Source of the DNA: CAZSWR01 sp964610885
Lineage (GTDB): Bacteria > Bacteroidota > Ignavibacteria > Kapaibacteriales > UBA2268
Direction: 5' to 3'
Length of the DNA stretch: 35,063 nt
Assembly: GCA_964610885.1 (NCBI GenBank)
Contig: CAZSWR010000030.1
Location: forward strand, 1-35,063
This document shows, piece by piece, positions 24,407 through 31,929 of the stretch. A program made the translations under genes and the position numbers. The first letter of the stretch is position 1. The number at the start of each line of letters is the position of its first letter. The notes beneath the pieces are model-generated. The model was not told the origin of the DNA, did no database searches, and saw nothing but the letters and a program-made list of their open reading frames with translations.

Positions 24407-24817
24407 ACTTTTACAATTAACGCCAGACAGGTAATCAACACATCATCGGACGGGTTCGGAACCCGCCCCTACAAAGAATTGGAAATCATTCCCATTATAA
24501 AAATCACACGAATCAGAGTTCAGATATTTAGAGACATAAACATTCCGAAGGTTCCCCAAGATTTGGCATCATAAAAGCTATTCCATTTACTTGCTACTTT
24601 TTCCTTTCTACTTGCAACTTTAAATCACCACATCAGCTAATCCTCGGGCGGGCGCTCCAACCGCAAAATATTTCTGATGAATGTAGCCGTTTTTGTTCTA
24701 TCTTGCACATACTCTTTGTGCGAAGGCGCAATTGAAAAATTCGTTAAATACAAACCGCCACGAAGAGCAATAAAAGAAAAACTATACGCTTCGATTGGCA
24801 GCAACTTTAAATATTTG

Positions 24818-25429
24818 ATGGCAAAAGAAAACACATATCACGAAGAATTCTTGGAATTGTTCGAGCCGCTCAAAGAGAGGCTGTGGAGGTATTGCCTGAC
24901 GCTGAACTTCAACCGCGAAACAGCCCGCGAAGTGCTCAGCCAAACTGTTTACGAATCGATTGCGAATTTCCACAAATTGAAAAATAAACAGGCTTTCCTT
25001 AGCTATCTGTTCACAATTGCCAGCCGAGTGAATGCGCGATTCATCCGGCAAAGGCGAAGAGAATCGGTGCCCGCGGACGAAGGGTACTTCGATGCGCTCG
25101 CCTGCTCGTCCGACGCAATTGAAAAACTGCAAATTCGCGAATTGCACGAAGCTTTGGACAAATTGCCCCCCGAACAAAAAGAAGCGATCGTACTTTTTGA
25201 TCTGATGGGCATGACAAGAGCCGAAACTGCCGCAATCCAGGGCGTTTCCGAGTCCGCGCTGAAAAAACGCCTGGAGCGAGGAAGGGCGAAACTCAGAGAA
25301 ATCCTGACCGAAGGCAGTTCAGTTCCGAAACCCGTTACAAAGTTCTTAAGATCCGAGGAAGGACGCTTCCCGGAAAACTCAAATGCAATTATTCTCGGCA
25401 AAGAAAGGCTTGACCGAAATGAAGCATAA
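24818..25429 (+). CDS. ECF-type RNA polymerase sigma factor
   Basis: 203 aa from the ATG at 24818; the frame is open for 47 more codons upstream but that stretch has no sigma similarity, so the internal start MAKENTYHEEFLELFEP is chosen. Region 2 reads ETAREVLSQTVYESIANFHK then AFLSYLFTIASRVNARF; region 4 reads ALDKLPPEQKEAIVLFDLMG, MTRAETAAIQGVSESALKKR and LERGRAKLRE, a clear sigma-70 helix-turn-helix. ECF sigmas steer RNA polymerase to a small regulon and are normally held by a membrane anti-sigma factor. The next gene overlaps its end by 11 nt and encodes a membrane protein, fitting that pattern. Regulon unknown. Confidence 0.88.
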   Translation: MAKENTYHEEFLELFEPLKERLWRYCLTLNFNRETAREVLSQTVYESIANFHKLKNKQAFLSYLFTIASRVNARFIRQRRRESVPADEGYFDALACSSDAIEKLQIRELHEALDKLPPEQKEAIVLFDLMGMTRAETAAIQGVSESALKKRLERGRAKLREILTEGSSVPKPVTKFLRSEEGRFPENSNAIILGKERLDRNEA

Positions 25430-27542
25430 ACTCGAAAATTATTACGAGTCATATAAAAAGGCTCAATGCGAACCTTTCCCGATATCCGACAATGAACTCC
25501 GGAGTATGGTGGATAACGGTTTCCAAACGAAACAAAACTCTCAACTCACCATCAGCAAAGGTAAAATAATCATGGCAACAACCTCATCAATAGTATTAAT
25601 GGTTCTGTCCGCACTCTTTTTCTTCGGGGTGGACACAAACAATTCAAGCAATATGCTCGATTCAGCTTCGGGCAGCGAACCCGGCGCGACCACGCAATTT
25701 GAAAACAAAGACCAAATCGCACAAGTTCAAACCAACAATAACAATTCAAACAACGGAAACACTCGGGCAAATTCCAACTACGATATTCGGCAGAAACAGA
25801 ATGGCGAATACGTTTTCGTTGTCGATTCCAATGCAAAAGAACCGCACTTGATTCGGCCAATAATTTTGGACAAAAACAATGCAAGCTGTTTCGGCATGGA
25901 AATAACGGAAGACGGTATCCAAATGAAATACGAGAGCGGATACTTATCCTTGATGATGCAAAATAAGATGGATTACTTTAACAAAAAATACCCCGAAAAC
26001 GGTATTGCCCACGTCAGCAGATTCATTCCCTTCAAGTACGCTGCCCGCAATCCCAAGGACGAAATTATCGATGAATATGCAGGTTGGGACATGAAGATAT
26101 TTCAGTCCATGGTGCCAATCGATATAAAATCTTTGAGAAAGCTCTCAGACAACGGCACATTTACGAGCTTGTCGGAATTTAGCGCCCCTCGCGGTATCGA
26201 AGACACTCTGATGTTTAATATTTTGCTCCAAGGATTTAATTCCACTCGGGATGGAATTGGCTTCAATATGGCGACTGCACTGGCCAAATGCCTGCGCGAA
26301 GGGAAAGAATTCAAATTGCTGGTGGGCAAAGAGCTATTCGATTTTTATCAGAATATGATACCGGTAATCTACCAAAGAGTAAGCAACGGAGACACCCTAA
26401 CAATGGTTTTTAGGTTTGCCGATATGACGGCGGGCAAACCATTCGGCTGCCGGCAAATGCTACAAGATCTTGGATATAAGGAGATATCAAGCCAGCAAGC
26501 GCAATACACGCCTGAATTCCTCGAGAAATACAACCAAATTCGCAAAATGTACTACGAATTACTCTCGGAAAAAGCGGCTGGATACAAACCAGAATATACA
26601 AAATTCACAGGTATCAATATGCTCGAGCTTTCGGACAAAGAACTGGAAAAACTTTGTATCTACCGCACTGATTCCGGCTATATCTTCGAGTCAAACAATT
26701 TTGGCAGTATGACGGACTATTTGCGCGATGGCGGATACGACACACAATTGGATAGTATATTCTTCCGTACATATTATTCGATATCGATGAAAGAGGTGAA
26801 TCATACAGGCAACCTGGTCAAATATCGCGGTTGGGACTTGACGAAACCGGATACCACGCTGCCCGGAGCCGTATGGTTGGAACACATCAAATGCAATTGG
26901 GATCCATACCGCCGCGCTTACGACATTATGCCACAATACGTATATAATTCTATGGTAGGATGCGACATAAAGGCATGCGGGAACGTCAAGATAACTAATA
27001 TGAAAGACAAATACTCCAATTACCTGCCTGTGCACCTTAGCTTTGGCAACAAAAACGAAACGGATTCGAGTAAGCTCTGCTATTCAGATGTAATTGTTTG
27101 GATTCGTTGCTCTGCATCGCTATTGGAGAAACTGCCCGAACGATACCGCGACAGATTGGTTCAGGAATTAGCCGTGATTAGCCAAATCGAAAAGGGCGAC
27201 ATCAATCCCGACAATGCCTGTAGCCTATTGCCCGAACAGAAATCGTACTTCGGACTGTGCGGATTGGTCTCCGGCGCGGTTCGTAACCCGGAAGTTAATC
27301 CGGAGCCGGTACTTACGACAGCCGAATGCAAATTCCTGCTGCTCGAACCCCGACAGGTGAAATTCTCGATCTATCAGGCAAATGGCAATTTTGTCAAACT
27401 GCTCTCCGGCTTCCGGCAATTCGCGGCCGGGCACCAAGCCGAAACCTTCGAACTCGGCGACATGCAGGCGGGAGTGTATTTCCTAACACTCGAATCGGAC
27501 AAAGGCGAAATGGTTTACACGAAGATAGTAGTGGGCAAATAA
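25419..27542 (+). CDS. Single-pass membrane protein with T9SS-like C-terminal domain; putative anti-sigma factor
   Basis: 707 aa from the ATG at 25419 (12 codons inside the longest frame; the longer start at 25383 is possible). Layout: a cytosolic ~48-residue N-terminus (MKHKLENYYESYKKAQCEPF), one membrane helix (~50-71, IIMATTSSIVLMVLSALFFF), an Asn-rich linker (~72-115), a large exported domain of ~500 residues I do not recognise, and a last ~70 residues like a T9SS sorting domain (VKFSIYQANGNFVKLL, GDMQAGVYFLTLES, VYTKIVVGK). Overlap with the sigma gene and the short cytosolic part point to an anti-sigma role. The sorting-like tail on a membrane-anchored protein is unusual. No classic zinc-binding anti-sigma motif is visible. 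Confidence 0.65.
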   Translation: MKHKLENYYESYKKAQCEPFPISDNELRSMVDNGFQTKQNSQLTISKGKIIMATTSSIVLMVLSALFFFGVDTNNSSNMLDSASGSEPGATTQFENKDQIAQVQTNNNNSNNGNTRANSNYDIRQKQNGEYVFVVDSNAKEPHLIRPIILDKNNASCFGMEITEDGIQMKYESGYLSLMMQNKMDYFNKKYPENGIAHVSRFIPFKYAARNPKDEIIDEYAGWDMKIFQSMVPIDIKSLRKLSDNGTFTSLSEFSAPRGIEDTLMFNILLQGFNSTRDGIGFNMATALAKCLREGKEFKLLVGKELFDFYQNMIPVIYQRVSNGDTLTMVFRFADMTAGKPFGCRQMLQDLGYKEISSQQAQYTPEFLEKYNQIRKMYYELLSEKAAGYKPEYTKFTGINMLELSDKELEKLCIYRTDSGYIFESNNFGSMTDYLRDGGYDTQLDSIFFRTYYSISMKEVNHTGNLVKYRGWDLTKPDTTLPGAVWLEHIKCNWDPYRRAYDIMPQYVYNSMVGCDIKACGNVKITNMKDKYSNYLPVHLSFGNKNETDSSKLCYSDVIVWIRCSASLLEKLPERYRDRLVQELAVISQIEKGDINPDNACSLLPEQKSYFGLCGLVSGAVRNPEVNPEPVLTTAECKFLLLEPRQVKFSIYQANGNFVKLLSGFRQFAAGHQAETFELGDMQAGVYFLTLESDKGEMVYTKIVVGK

Positions 27543-27608
27543 CACACGAAGTATATAAAACGATGCCACTAGTGTAGTGTTTTATAAAGTCATGGAATAA
27601 AAGAAGAT

Positions 27609-27642
27609 AGTCATACTACCGCTTCGGAGTGGTAGTATGGCT
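27609..27642 (+). terminator. Variable-stem hairpin after the sigma/membrane-protein operon
   Basis: AGTCATACTACC pairs with GGTAGTATGGCT around GCTTCGGAGT, with a T-rich tract following. It starts 67 nt after the stop at 27542. Same loop family as 6050-6086. Confidence 0.6.
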
Positions 27643-27653
27643 TTGTCATTAAA

Positions 27654-27848
27654 ATGTCTCACCCTGTCAAGCATTCCAATCATCAGCATCAAGCAAATCA
27701 CAATTCAGGCAGTTTACATAGCCACACCGCAATCGCGCTGCCGGGGAATTGCCTTTTTTGTTTTGAAAGATGGAATTTTAGTATTATTTTGCTTCCATGG
27801 CGAATGGGTGGCGCGTGCCACTTTATTTTTTTGTAGCAAAATGATGGA
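27654..27848. repeat. Repeat remnants directly upstream of actD
   Basis: 27665-27720 is a decayed member of the ATTC-AATCACACGAATCACAGTTCAG family, followed by GTGGCGCGTGCCAC (27808-27821) and CTTTATTTTTTTGTAGCAAA, which runs into ATGATGGAATGAATATG at the actD start. The arrangement GTGGCG-x-GCCACTTT-T-run-GCAATGATG also occurs at 838-880. A 60-codon frame here (27654-27836) is made of this repeat and is not called as a gene. Confidence 0.55.
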
Positions 27849-28343
27849 ATGAATATGGGCAGTGATTCATTTTGTCCTAACCGTAGAATTGTATTGAAAC
27901 TTGGCACTCTGGAATTGCACGAGGAGGTGAGCGCCAAACTCGATACGTTTGGTGGCAATCCATCCGGTAGCCGTCGGAAAGGGTTTTCGCTCTCTTCGGC
28001 CCTTGCGCTTGCCTTCGGTGGGCTTGGGGCAGCAGCAGCTTTTGGCTTCCAGTATTGGGCGCAGAGCAGCTATTACGTGATCGAAATGGGCGGAAAACCG
28101 CACTTCGAAGTTGCCCCGGCCGTCATCATCACTTTCGAGTGCGCGATCCTCATGGCGGCGCTTGGCGCGCTGGTCGGCTTCCTCATTTCGGCTCGGCTGC
28201 CGCATTGGCCCGATTCGCCATACTACGAGGGGCATGAATACGTAATCACACTGGACGAGGATGCGCTAAGCTCCGAAGCCCTCGAATATATCGAAAGCCT
28301 TTCCGGTTCCGGCCTGGCAGAGGTTTCGAAGGAGTCGCTATGA
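27849..28343 (+). CDS. actD: Alternative complex III subunit ActD (DUF3341), short N-terminus
   Basis: A 164-aa membrane protein. ActD is an integral subunit of alternative complex III, which oxidises quinol and reduces cytochrome c or an oxidase. Two membrane helices (~47-67 and ~90-114) carry DUF3341 signatures: GFQYWAQSSYYV, EMGGKPHFEVAPAVIITFEC and GALVGFLISARLP. The usual N-terminal soluble part, with PFPVHGLDEA just before the first helix, is absent; residues 1-45 are unrelated and follow a repeat. So the gene may be shortened or re-started. Its stop overlaps the actE start (ATGA), as in intact act operons. Family call from the membrane part is good; whether it is functional is open. 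Confidence 0.75.
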   Translation: MNMGSDSFCPNRRIVLKLGTLELHEEVSAKLDTFGGNPSGSRRKGFSLSSALALAFGGLGAAAAFGFQYWAQSSYYVIEMGGKPHFEVAPAVIITFECAILMAALGALVGFLISARLPHWPDSPYYEGHEYVITLDEDALSSEALEYIESLSGSGLAEVSKESL

Positions 28344-28954
28344 AATATGTAACGACAATGCTGCTACTTCTCGTCTTTCTGGCTCCTTTTGTGGCAATGG
28401 CGATTTTTGCCTTGTCCGAACTTGGACTGACCGCCCGCGACACCACGGCGGCTCCGGCCTATGTCTATCCCGATATGCAGTTGCAAAGATCCCAACAGCC
28501 ACTTTCCCGATCGGAATTTTTCGCCGATTCGGCTGCCCAACGTACTCCGCCCGAGAGGTCAATACCAATCGGCAAAACGGCATATCAGTTCTCGCAGGTT
28601 GAATTTGATTCCGCAATCGCCCAATTCACCGATCCCGTGCCGGACTGCCCTTCGGCCATCGCAAGGGGAAAACTGCGTTTTGAAACCTTCTGCGTGCATT
28701 GCCACGGAACGCTTGGCGACGCAACCGGGCCGGTTATCACGCAAGTGCAACCCGCCGATGGCGAGGAAGGCTTCCCGACGCCGCCCTCTTACCACAGGCC
28801 AGAGAGTGTTTCAATGCCGAAATCAAGAATTTTTCACATTATCAGCTCCGGCCAAAACGCAATGCTCCCCGTCGCGGACCGGCTGACCGAAACCGACCGC
28901 TGGTGCATTGCGAAATATGTTAAAAGCCTCCAATCGGGCGATTCAGTTAAGTGA
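28340..28954 (+). CDS. actE: Alternative complex III mono-haem cytochrome c subunit ActE
   Basis: A 204-aa c-type cytochrome. The N-terminal hydrophobic segment (res. 5-27) is a signal or anchor, then PDMQLQRSQQPLSRSEFFAD, a block typical of ActE. One haem-binding site FCVHCHG (Cys118, Cys121, His122) is followed by TLGDATGPV; Met175 in SGQNAMLPVADRL is the likely sixth ligand, and WCIAKYVKSLQ closes the domain. It carries electrons on the periplasmic side of the complex. The start overlaps the actD stop by 4 nt and its stop nearly abuts actF. The pentahaem cytochrome (ActA) and the molybdopterin-like subunit (ActB) that usually accompany it are not in this window. Confidence 0.88.
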   Translation: MKYVTTMLLLLVFLAPFVAMAIFALSELGLTARDTTAAPAYVYPDMQLQRSQQPLSRSEFFADSAAQRTPPERSIPIGKTAYQFSQVEFDSAIAQFTDPVPDCPSAIARGKLRFETFCVHCHGTLGDATGPVITQVQPADGEEGFPTPPSYHRPESVSMPKSRIFHIISSGQNAMLPVADRLTETDRWCIAKYVKSLQSGDSVK

Positions 28955-28971
28955 TACTTAGGCATCAAACT

Positions 28972-30039
28972 ATGGAAAAACAATTCGACTTCGGCAATCC
29001 TCAGTTTCGTAACTACGCAATAGCCGCATTTATTAGCATTGCGCTCGCAGTGGGCGCCCACTTCCTGCTTTCTCAGTACTTCCCCGAGCTTGAGCCACAA
29101 ATGTTTCGCGCCGGTTCGCTATTTGTGTTGGCGATGTCCACGGGTTTCCTTCTGATGAAGAATCTGCTGGTGCTGACGGATTCGCGTCGATTTTTGGGCT
29201 TGGAAGCAACACTGCGGAGGACAATCCCGCTTTGTTTCGCATCTGTTGTGGTTTTGTATCTCAACGATTTCGATAAAATTGATTTGTTCAACAATTCGCC
29301 ATTTCAATTCTTGGCCACGGGCGTATTGCGTCGTTATATATATTCAATAATGGCATTAGTTGCGGGATTGATTGTGGATAGAATTTTTACTGCCGAAGGC
29401 GCAACGCTTCCGATGCTTCTGGGCAGCACGGAAAGGATCAATCGTCCGGCGAAGTCCTATGCAGCCTTTGGCACAGCTATCTCGTGCATACTGCTGATGG
29501 CTCTGGCCTTCGAGTACTTCGTGTTTCCCGCAGGACTGGCCGCGAATCCGATAGCGGGCGTGAACATTATCATTACGGGCTTCCTTTCGTCTCTCGCCAT
29601 GGCGTTTATGATTGGAATTCGGACGAAAAATCTCACCGAAAAAGTTGAAATACTCGGCTTGGGCAAGCTGATTTTCGGGTTCTCCATATTCTGGGGCTAC
29701 GTTAACTTTTCCGAGATTCTGATTTCGACCTATTCGCTTTCGGCCGAAGGCTCTTATGGGCGAATTGCGGGCTATGACAGCTTCGGAAGGATTTACGTCT
29801 CGTTTCTTCTATGCTTTGCCATTCCTTTCGTGTTCCTTTTGGCTCGGCGCGCGAAGTCGAATTTGCTACTGCTTCGTCTCGCATCGGTGGCGATCATTCA
29901 TGGCGCGTACATCACAGTCCTGAGGTATTTCGATATCTCGCTGAACCTCCCGTCGTCTCTTGCAGTTTTCGCGATGACCGGCTGGTGGGCACTTTTCTGG
30001 ATTGGCGACAAAATGCGTGCAAAAAAGGATATAGTATAA
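28972..30039 (+). CDS. actF: Alternative complex III membrane subunit ActF-like
   Basis: A 355-aa membrane protein from the ATG at 28972; a GTG at 28951 overlapping the actE stop is an alternative start. About ten hydrophobic helices. The C-terminal half follows the ActF pattern: LIFGFSIFWGYVNFSEILIS (in place of FALFWAYIAFSQYMLIWYA), then SFGRIYVSFLLCFAIPFVFL, LARRAKSNLLLLRLASVAII and WWALFWIGD. ActF belongs to the NrfD-related membrane subunits that form the quinol part of the complex. The N-terminal half is more divergent. Position right after actD-actE supports the call; divergence suggests an unusual or relaxed complex. Confidence 0.75.
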   Translation: MEKQFDFGNPQFRNYAIAAFISIALAVGAHFLLSQYFPELEPQMFRAGSLFVLAMSTGFLLMKNLLVLTDSRRFLGLEATLRRTIPLCFASVVVLYLNDFDKIDLFNNSPFQFLATGVLRRYIYSIMALVAGLIVDRIFTAEGATLPMLLGSTERINRPAKSYAAFGTAISCILLMALAFEYFVFPAGLAANPIAGVNIIITGFLSSLAMAFMIGIRTKNLTEKVEILGLGKLIFGFSIFWGYVNFSEILISTYSLSAEGSYGRIAGYDSFGRIYVSFLLCFAIPFVFLLARRAKSNLLLLRLASVAIIHGAYITVLRYFDISLNLPSSLAVFAMTGWWALFWIGDKMRAKKDIV

Positions 30040-30085
30040 AACAATCATGTTCCAAAGAGGCTGTTGAAATAGAAAAAATCTGCAA

Positions 30086-30244
30086 CAATGGGTTTCAACC
30101 CATTGCATATAATACCCTAATTCATTGATAAATCGAAAAATTCCCCAACCCCCTTTGCCAAAGGGTGGTAAAGAATATTTTCTCATAAAGTACTGATAAT
30201 ATTAGAGATAGAAACCTTGTCGAACCCACGGGTTAACCCGTGGG
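30086..30244. repeat. Three short palindromes after actF
   Basis: 30086-30105 CAATGGGTTTCAACCCATTG, 30151-30165 CCCTTTGCCAAAGGG, and 30225-30244 CCCACGGGTTAACCCGTGGG (perfect). Between convergent genes; the first may terminate the act operon. No gene here. Confidence 0.6.
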
Positions 30245-30266
30245 ATGGCACAGTTTTACTATTTCA

Positions 30267-31001
30267 TCAGGTTCCTAATCGCTTTGCCGGCTGGCGATAC
30301 GCGCGGAGACTGTCGAAATCGATTGCTGTGGCGGCTCGCGCCAGATGCTCGAGGAAGAGCGTATCGCAGTATTCGATCGGGGAGTGCGCCTTGAAGTATC
30401 CCGAACTGATATTAACGCATTCTTGGATAGCGTCCATGAAGCTCACAGTGTCCGACGAGATGCCCGTATCGTCCTGGTAGAAATAGAGGCCCTGGCCGCC
30501 CAAGGACCAAAGCAGTTGCGTAGCGAATTCCGTGGAAGCGGTGATGCTGCCCTGGCGCACCACAACCGACGAATAGCCTTTGCGGTCGAAAGCCACGATT
30601 TTGTCCACACCCGCCAGGAAGTCCATCGAATGCTGCCGGAAGTAAATAGAGCCGTGGTGGCCTGTTTCCTCCTGTACGAAGAATAGAAACTTGCCGGGCT
30701 TTCGCTCTTTGATCATCTGCAAAAGCAGTGCCACGCCGCATTTGTCGTCCGCGCCGAGGATCGTGTTTCCGTCCGAACGCAGGAAACGCCCATCGAAGGC
30801 CTGGACTACATTGCTCACGTCTCGGCTGACGTCGTCCAAATGCGCGCAGAATGCGGTATTCGATTCGCCGACCGAAACGAAGCGGTTGCCAATATCGTCG
30901 GTTTCCATATCGAATAAATATTTCCTCGCGAAATCTTCCTCTGCGCCGGATGGCACTGTCAGTTTAGTGATTTCCATAAGGCATTCGGCAATTCTATTCA
31001 T
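30267..31001 (-). CDS. Compact zinc metallopeptidase (M20/M28/M42 clan MH-like)
   Basis: 244 aa from the ATG at 30999-31001, preceded by AGGA at good spacing; the frame extends 20 codons further without similarity. Metal-site pattern of clan MH exopeptidases: FCAHLDDVSR (His54, Asp56), ILGADDKCGVA (Asp85), VQEETGHHGS (Glu111/112), AFDRKG (Asp139) and AHSPIEYCD (His206). These enzymes use two zinc ions to remove amino acids or short groups from peptides. At 244 residues it is much shorter than usual M20/M42 enzymes and likely lacks the lid or dimerisation domain. No signal peptide, so cytosolic. Exact family and substrate not decided. Confidence 0.8.
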   Translation of the reverse strand: MNRIAECLMEITKLTVPSGAEEDFARKYLFDMETDDIGNRFVSVGESNTAFCAHLDDVSRDVSNVVQAFDGRFLRSDGNTILGADDKCGVALLLQMIKERKPGKFLFFVQEETGHHGSIYFRQHSMDFLAGVDKIVAFDRKGYSSVVVRQGSITASTEFATQLLWSLGGQGLYFYQDDTGISSDTVSFMDAIQECVNISSGYFKAHSPIEYCDTLFLEHLARAATAIDFDSLRAYRQPAKRLGT

Positions 31002-31317
31002 TTTGATTTCCTGATATTCTTTCCGAAAATGATGATGTTCCCGTCGGACCATGCACTTCAATTCGCTTTATCAATCAATTTTCGTACCGGCATAGACTGG
31101 ATTATCGTAAGGCTCATGCAAACATGCGAAACGCAACTGAGACGAAACATTTTCAGGCATTTATTCGTATTTCATATATTGAATAGTTGTTTGTTTTTAG
31201 CGATTTGATTTTTGAAAGTGTGTTAGCTCTGTTGAAGAAATGTAAATTTAACGACAAGGCTGGCCGGAAATGCAAAGCGCAGATCCTCACAGATTATTAA
31301 TTAACACAGGAAAAAGA
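31002..31317. other. Divergent promoter region
   Basis: Lies between divergent genes (metallopeptidase on minus, DUF3795 on plus), so it should contain both promoters; AT-rich around 31150-31220. I saw no exact TTTG/TAnnTTTG match and no ORF or repeat. Confidence 0.5.
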
Positions 31318-31746
31318 ATGAACTTCCAAGAAGTAACAGCTTTTTGCGGCATCGATTGTTGGAATTGCCAAATGTTCCACACCAACCTGACAGACGAAAT
31401 GGTTGAGTATTTCGAGAAAAAATTCAACAAAACCCGAGAAAAAATTTCCTGCCTCGGGTGCAAGACTCAGGGCGGCTGCCCGCTGATGGGCAATACTTGC
31501 AAGACTCGCGAATGCGTAACGGCCAAGGGGCTGGATTTCTGCGGCGATTGCGACGAATTCCCCTGCAAGAATTTGCATCCGGCCGCCGACGGCGCCGAAC
31601 GCCTTCCCCACAATTACAAAGTGTATAACCTCTGCTCTATCAAACGATTGGGCGTGGAGAAATGGGCCGAACAGCAGGCCACGGACACACGCAAGCGATA
31701 CTTCGAGGGCAAAATGGTCATCGGCTCCGGGCCGCAATTGCAGTAA
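31318..31746 (+). CDS. DUF3795 cysteine-rich protein
   Basis: 142 aa from the ATG at 31318, with AGGA 8 nt before it; a longer frame start at 31270 lacks similarity. The Cys pattern is characteristic of DUF3795: FCGIDCWNC near the N-terminus, SCLGCKTQGGCPL, TCKTRECV, then FCGDCDEFPCKNL. Cys count and spacing suggest a small metal-binding (zinc or iron-sulfur) cytosolic protein. Function of the family is unknown to me. Single gene with a hairpin downstream. Confidence 0.85.
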   Translation: MNFQEVTAFCGIDCWNCQMFHTNLTDEMVEYFEKKFNKTREKISCLGCKTQGGCPLMGNTCKTRECVTAKGLDFCGDCDEFPCKNLHPAADGAERLPHNYKVYNLCSIKRLGVEKWAEQQATDTRKRYFEGKMVIGSGPQLQ

Positions 31747-31789
31747 GCCGTTTGCCCTTGCGCCAAAAGATTAATAAGATTCATTCCAA

Positions 31790-31831
31790 AGAGATTGATA
31801 CAACCATCTCGAAATGGCAGTATCAATCTCT
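31790..31831 (+). terminator. Variable-stem hairpin after the DUF3795 gene
   Basis: Perfect 12-bp arms AGAGATTGATAC (31790-31801) and GTATCAATCTCT (31820-31831), with inner CCAT/ATGG around CTCGAA; T-rich sequence follows. Same loop family as the next hairpin. Confidence 0.65.
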
Positions 31832-31883
31832 TCTTTCAATTGGTCTCGAGAATGATATAAGCGGCTGATATTTATATTGATAG

Positions 31884-31916
31884 AGTGGCGCAGCCATTTG
31901 GATCGGTAGCGCCACT
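31884..31916 (-). terminator. Variable-stem hairpin after the M6 protease gene
   Basis: AGTGGCGC (31884-31891) and GCGCCACT (31909-31916) around AGCCATTTGGATCGGTA; 13 nt past the minus-strand stop. Confidence 0.6.
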
Positions 31917-31929
31917 TCCTTGAAATATC

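Larger units (their letters stand above)
24149..24676. repeat. Repeat-rich intergenic region
   Basis: Contains ACCTTCCTAAGGT (24149-24161); AACCTTCGGAAGGTT followed closely by a T-run (24201-24230); the second copy of the 52-bp repeat (24257-24308); a 12-bp perfect hairpin (24374-24406); a core-B palindrome (24449-24472); and a fragment with ATCACACGAATCAGAGTTCAG. No gene is supported from 23956 to 24817. Confidence 0.75.

Noticed and set aside
24677..24817. N-terminal extension of the sigma factor (47 codons)
   Set aside because: The added residues do not resemble sigma region 1 or 2, and the ATG at 24818 gives a normal ECF length and start.
27654..27836. Small His-rich open frame (60 codons, MSHPVKHSNHQHQANHNSG)
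   Set aside because: The DNA is a decayed copy of a dispersed repeat (compare 21121-21170) followed by a palindrome; the His/Asn bias comes from the CATCA-rich repeat. No ribosome binding site.
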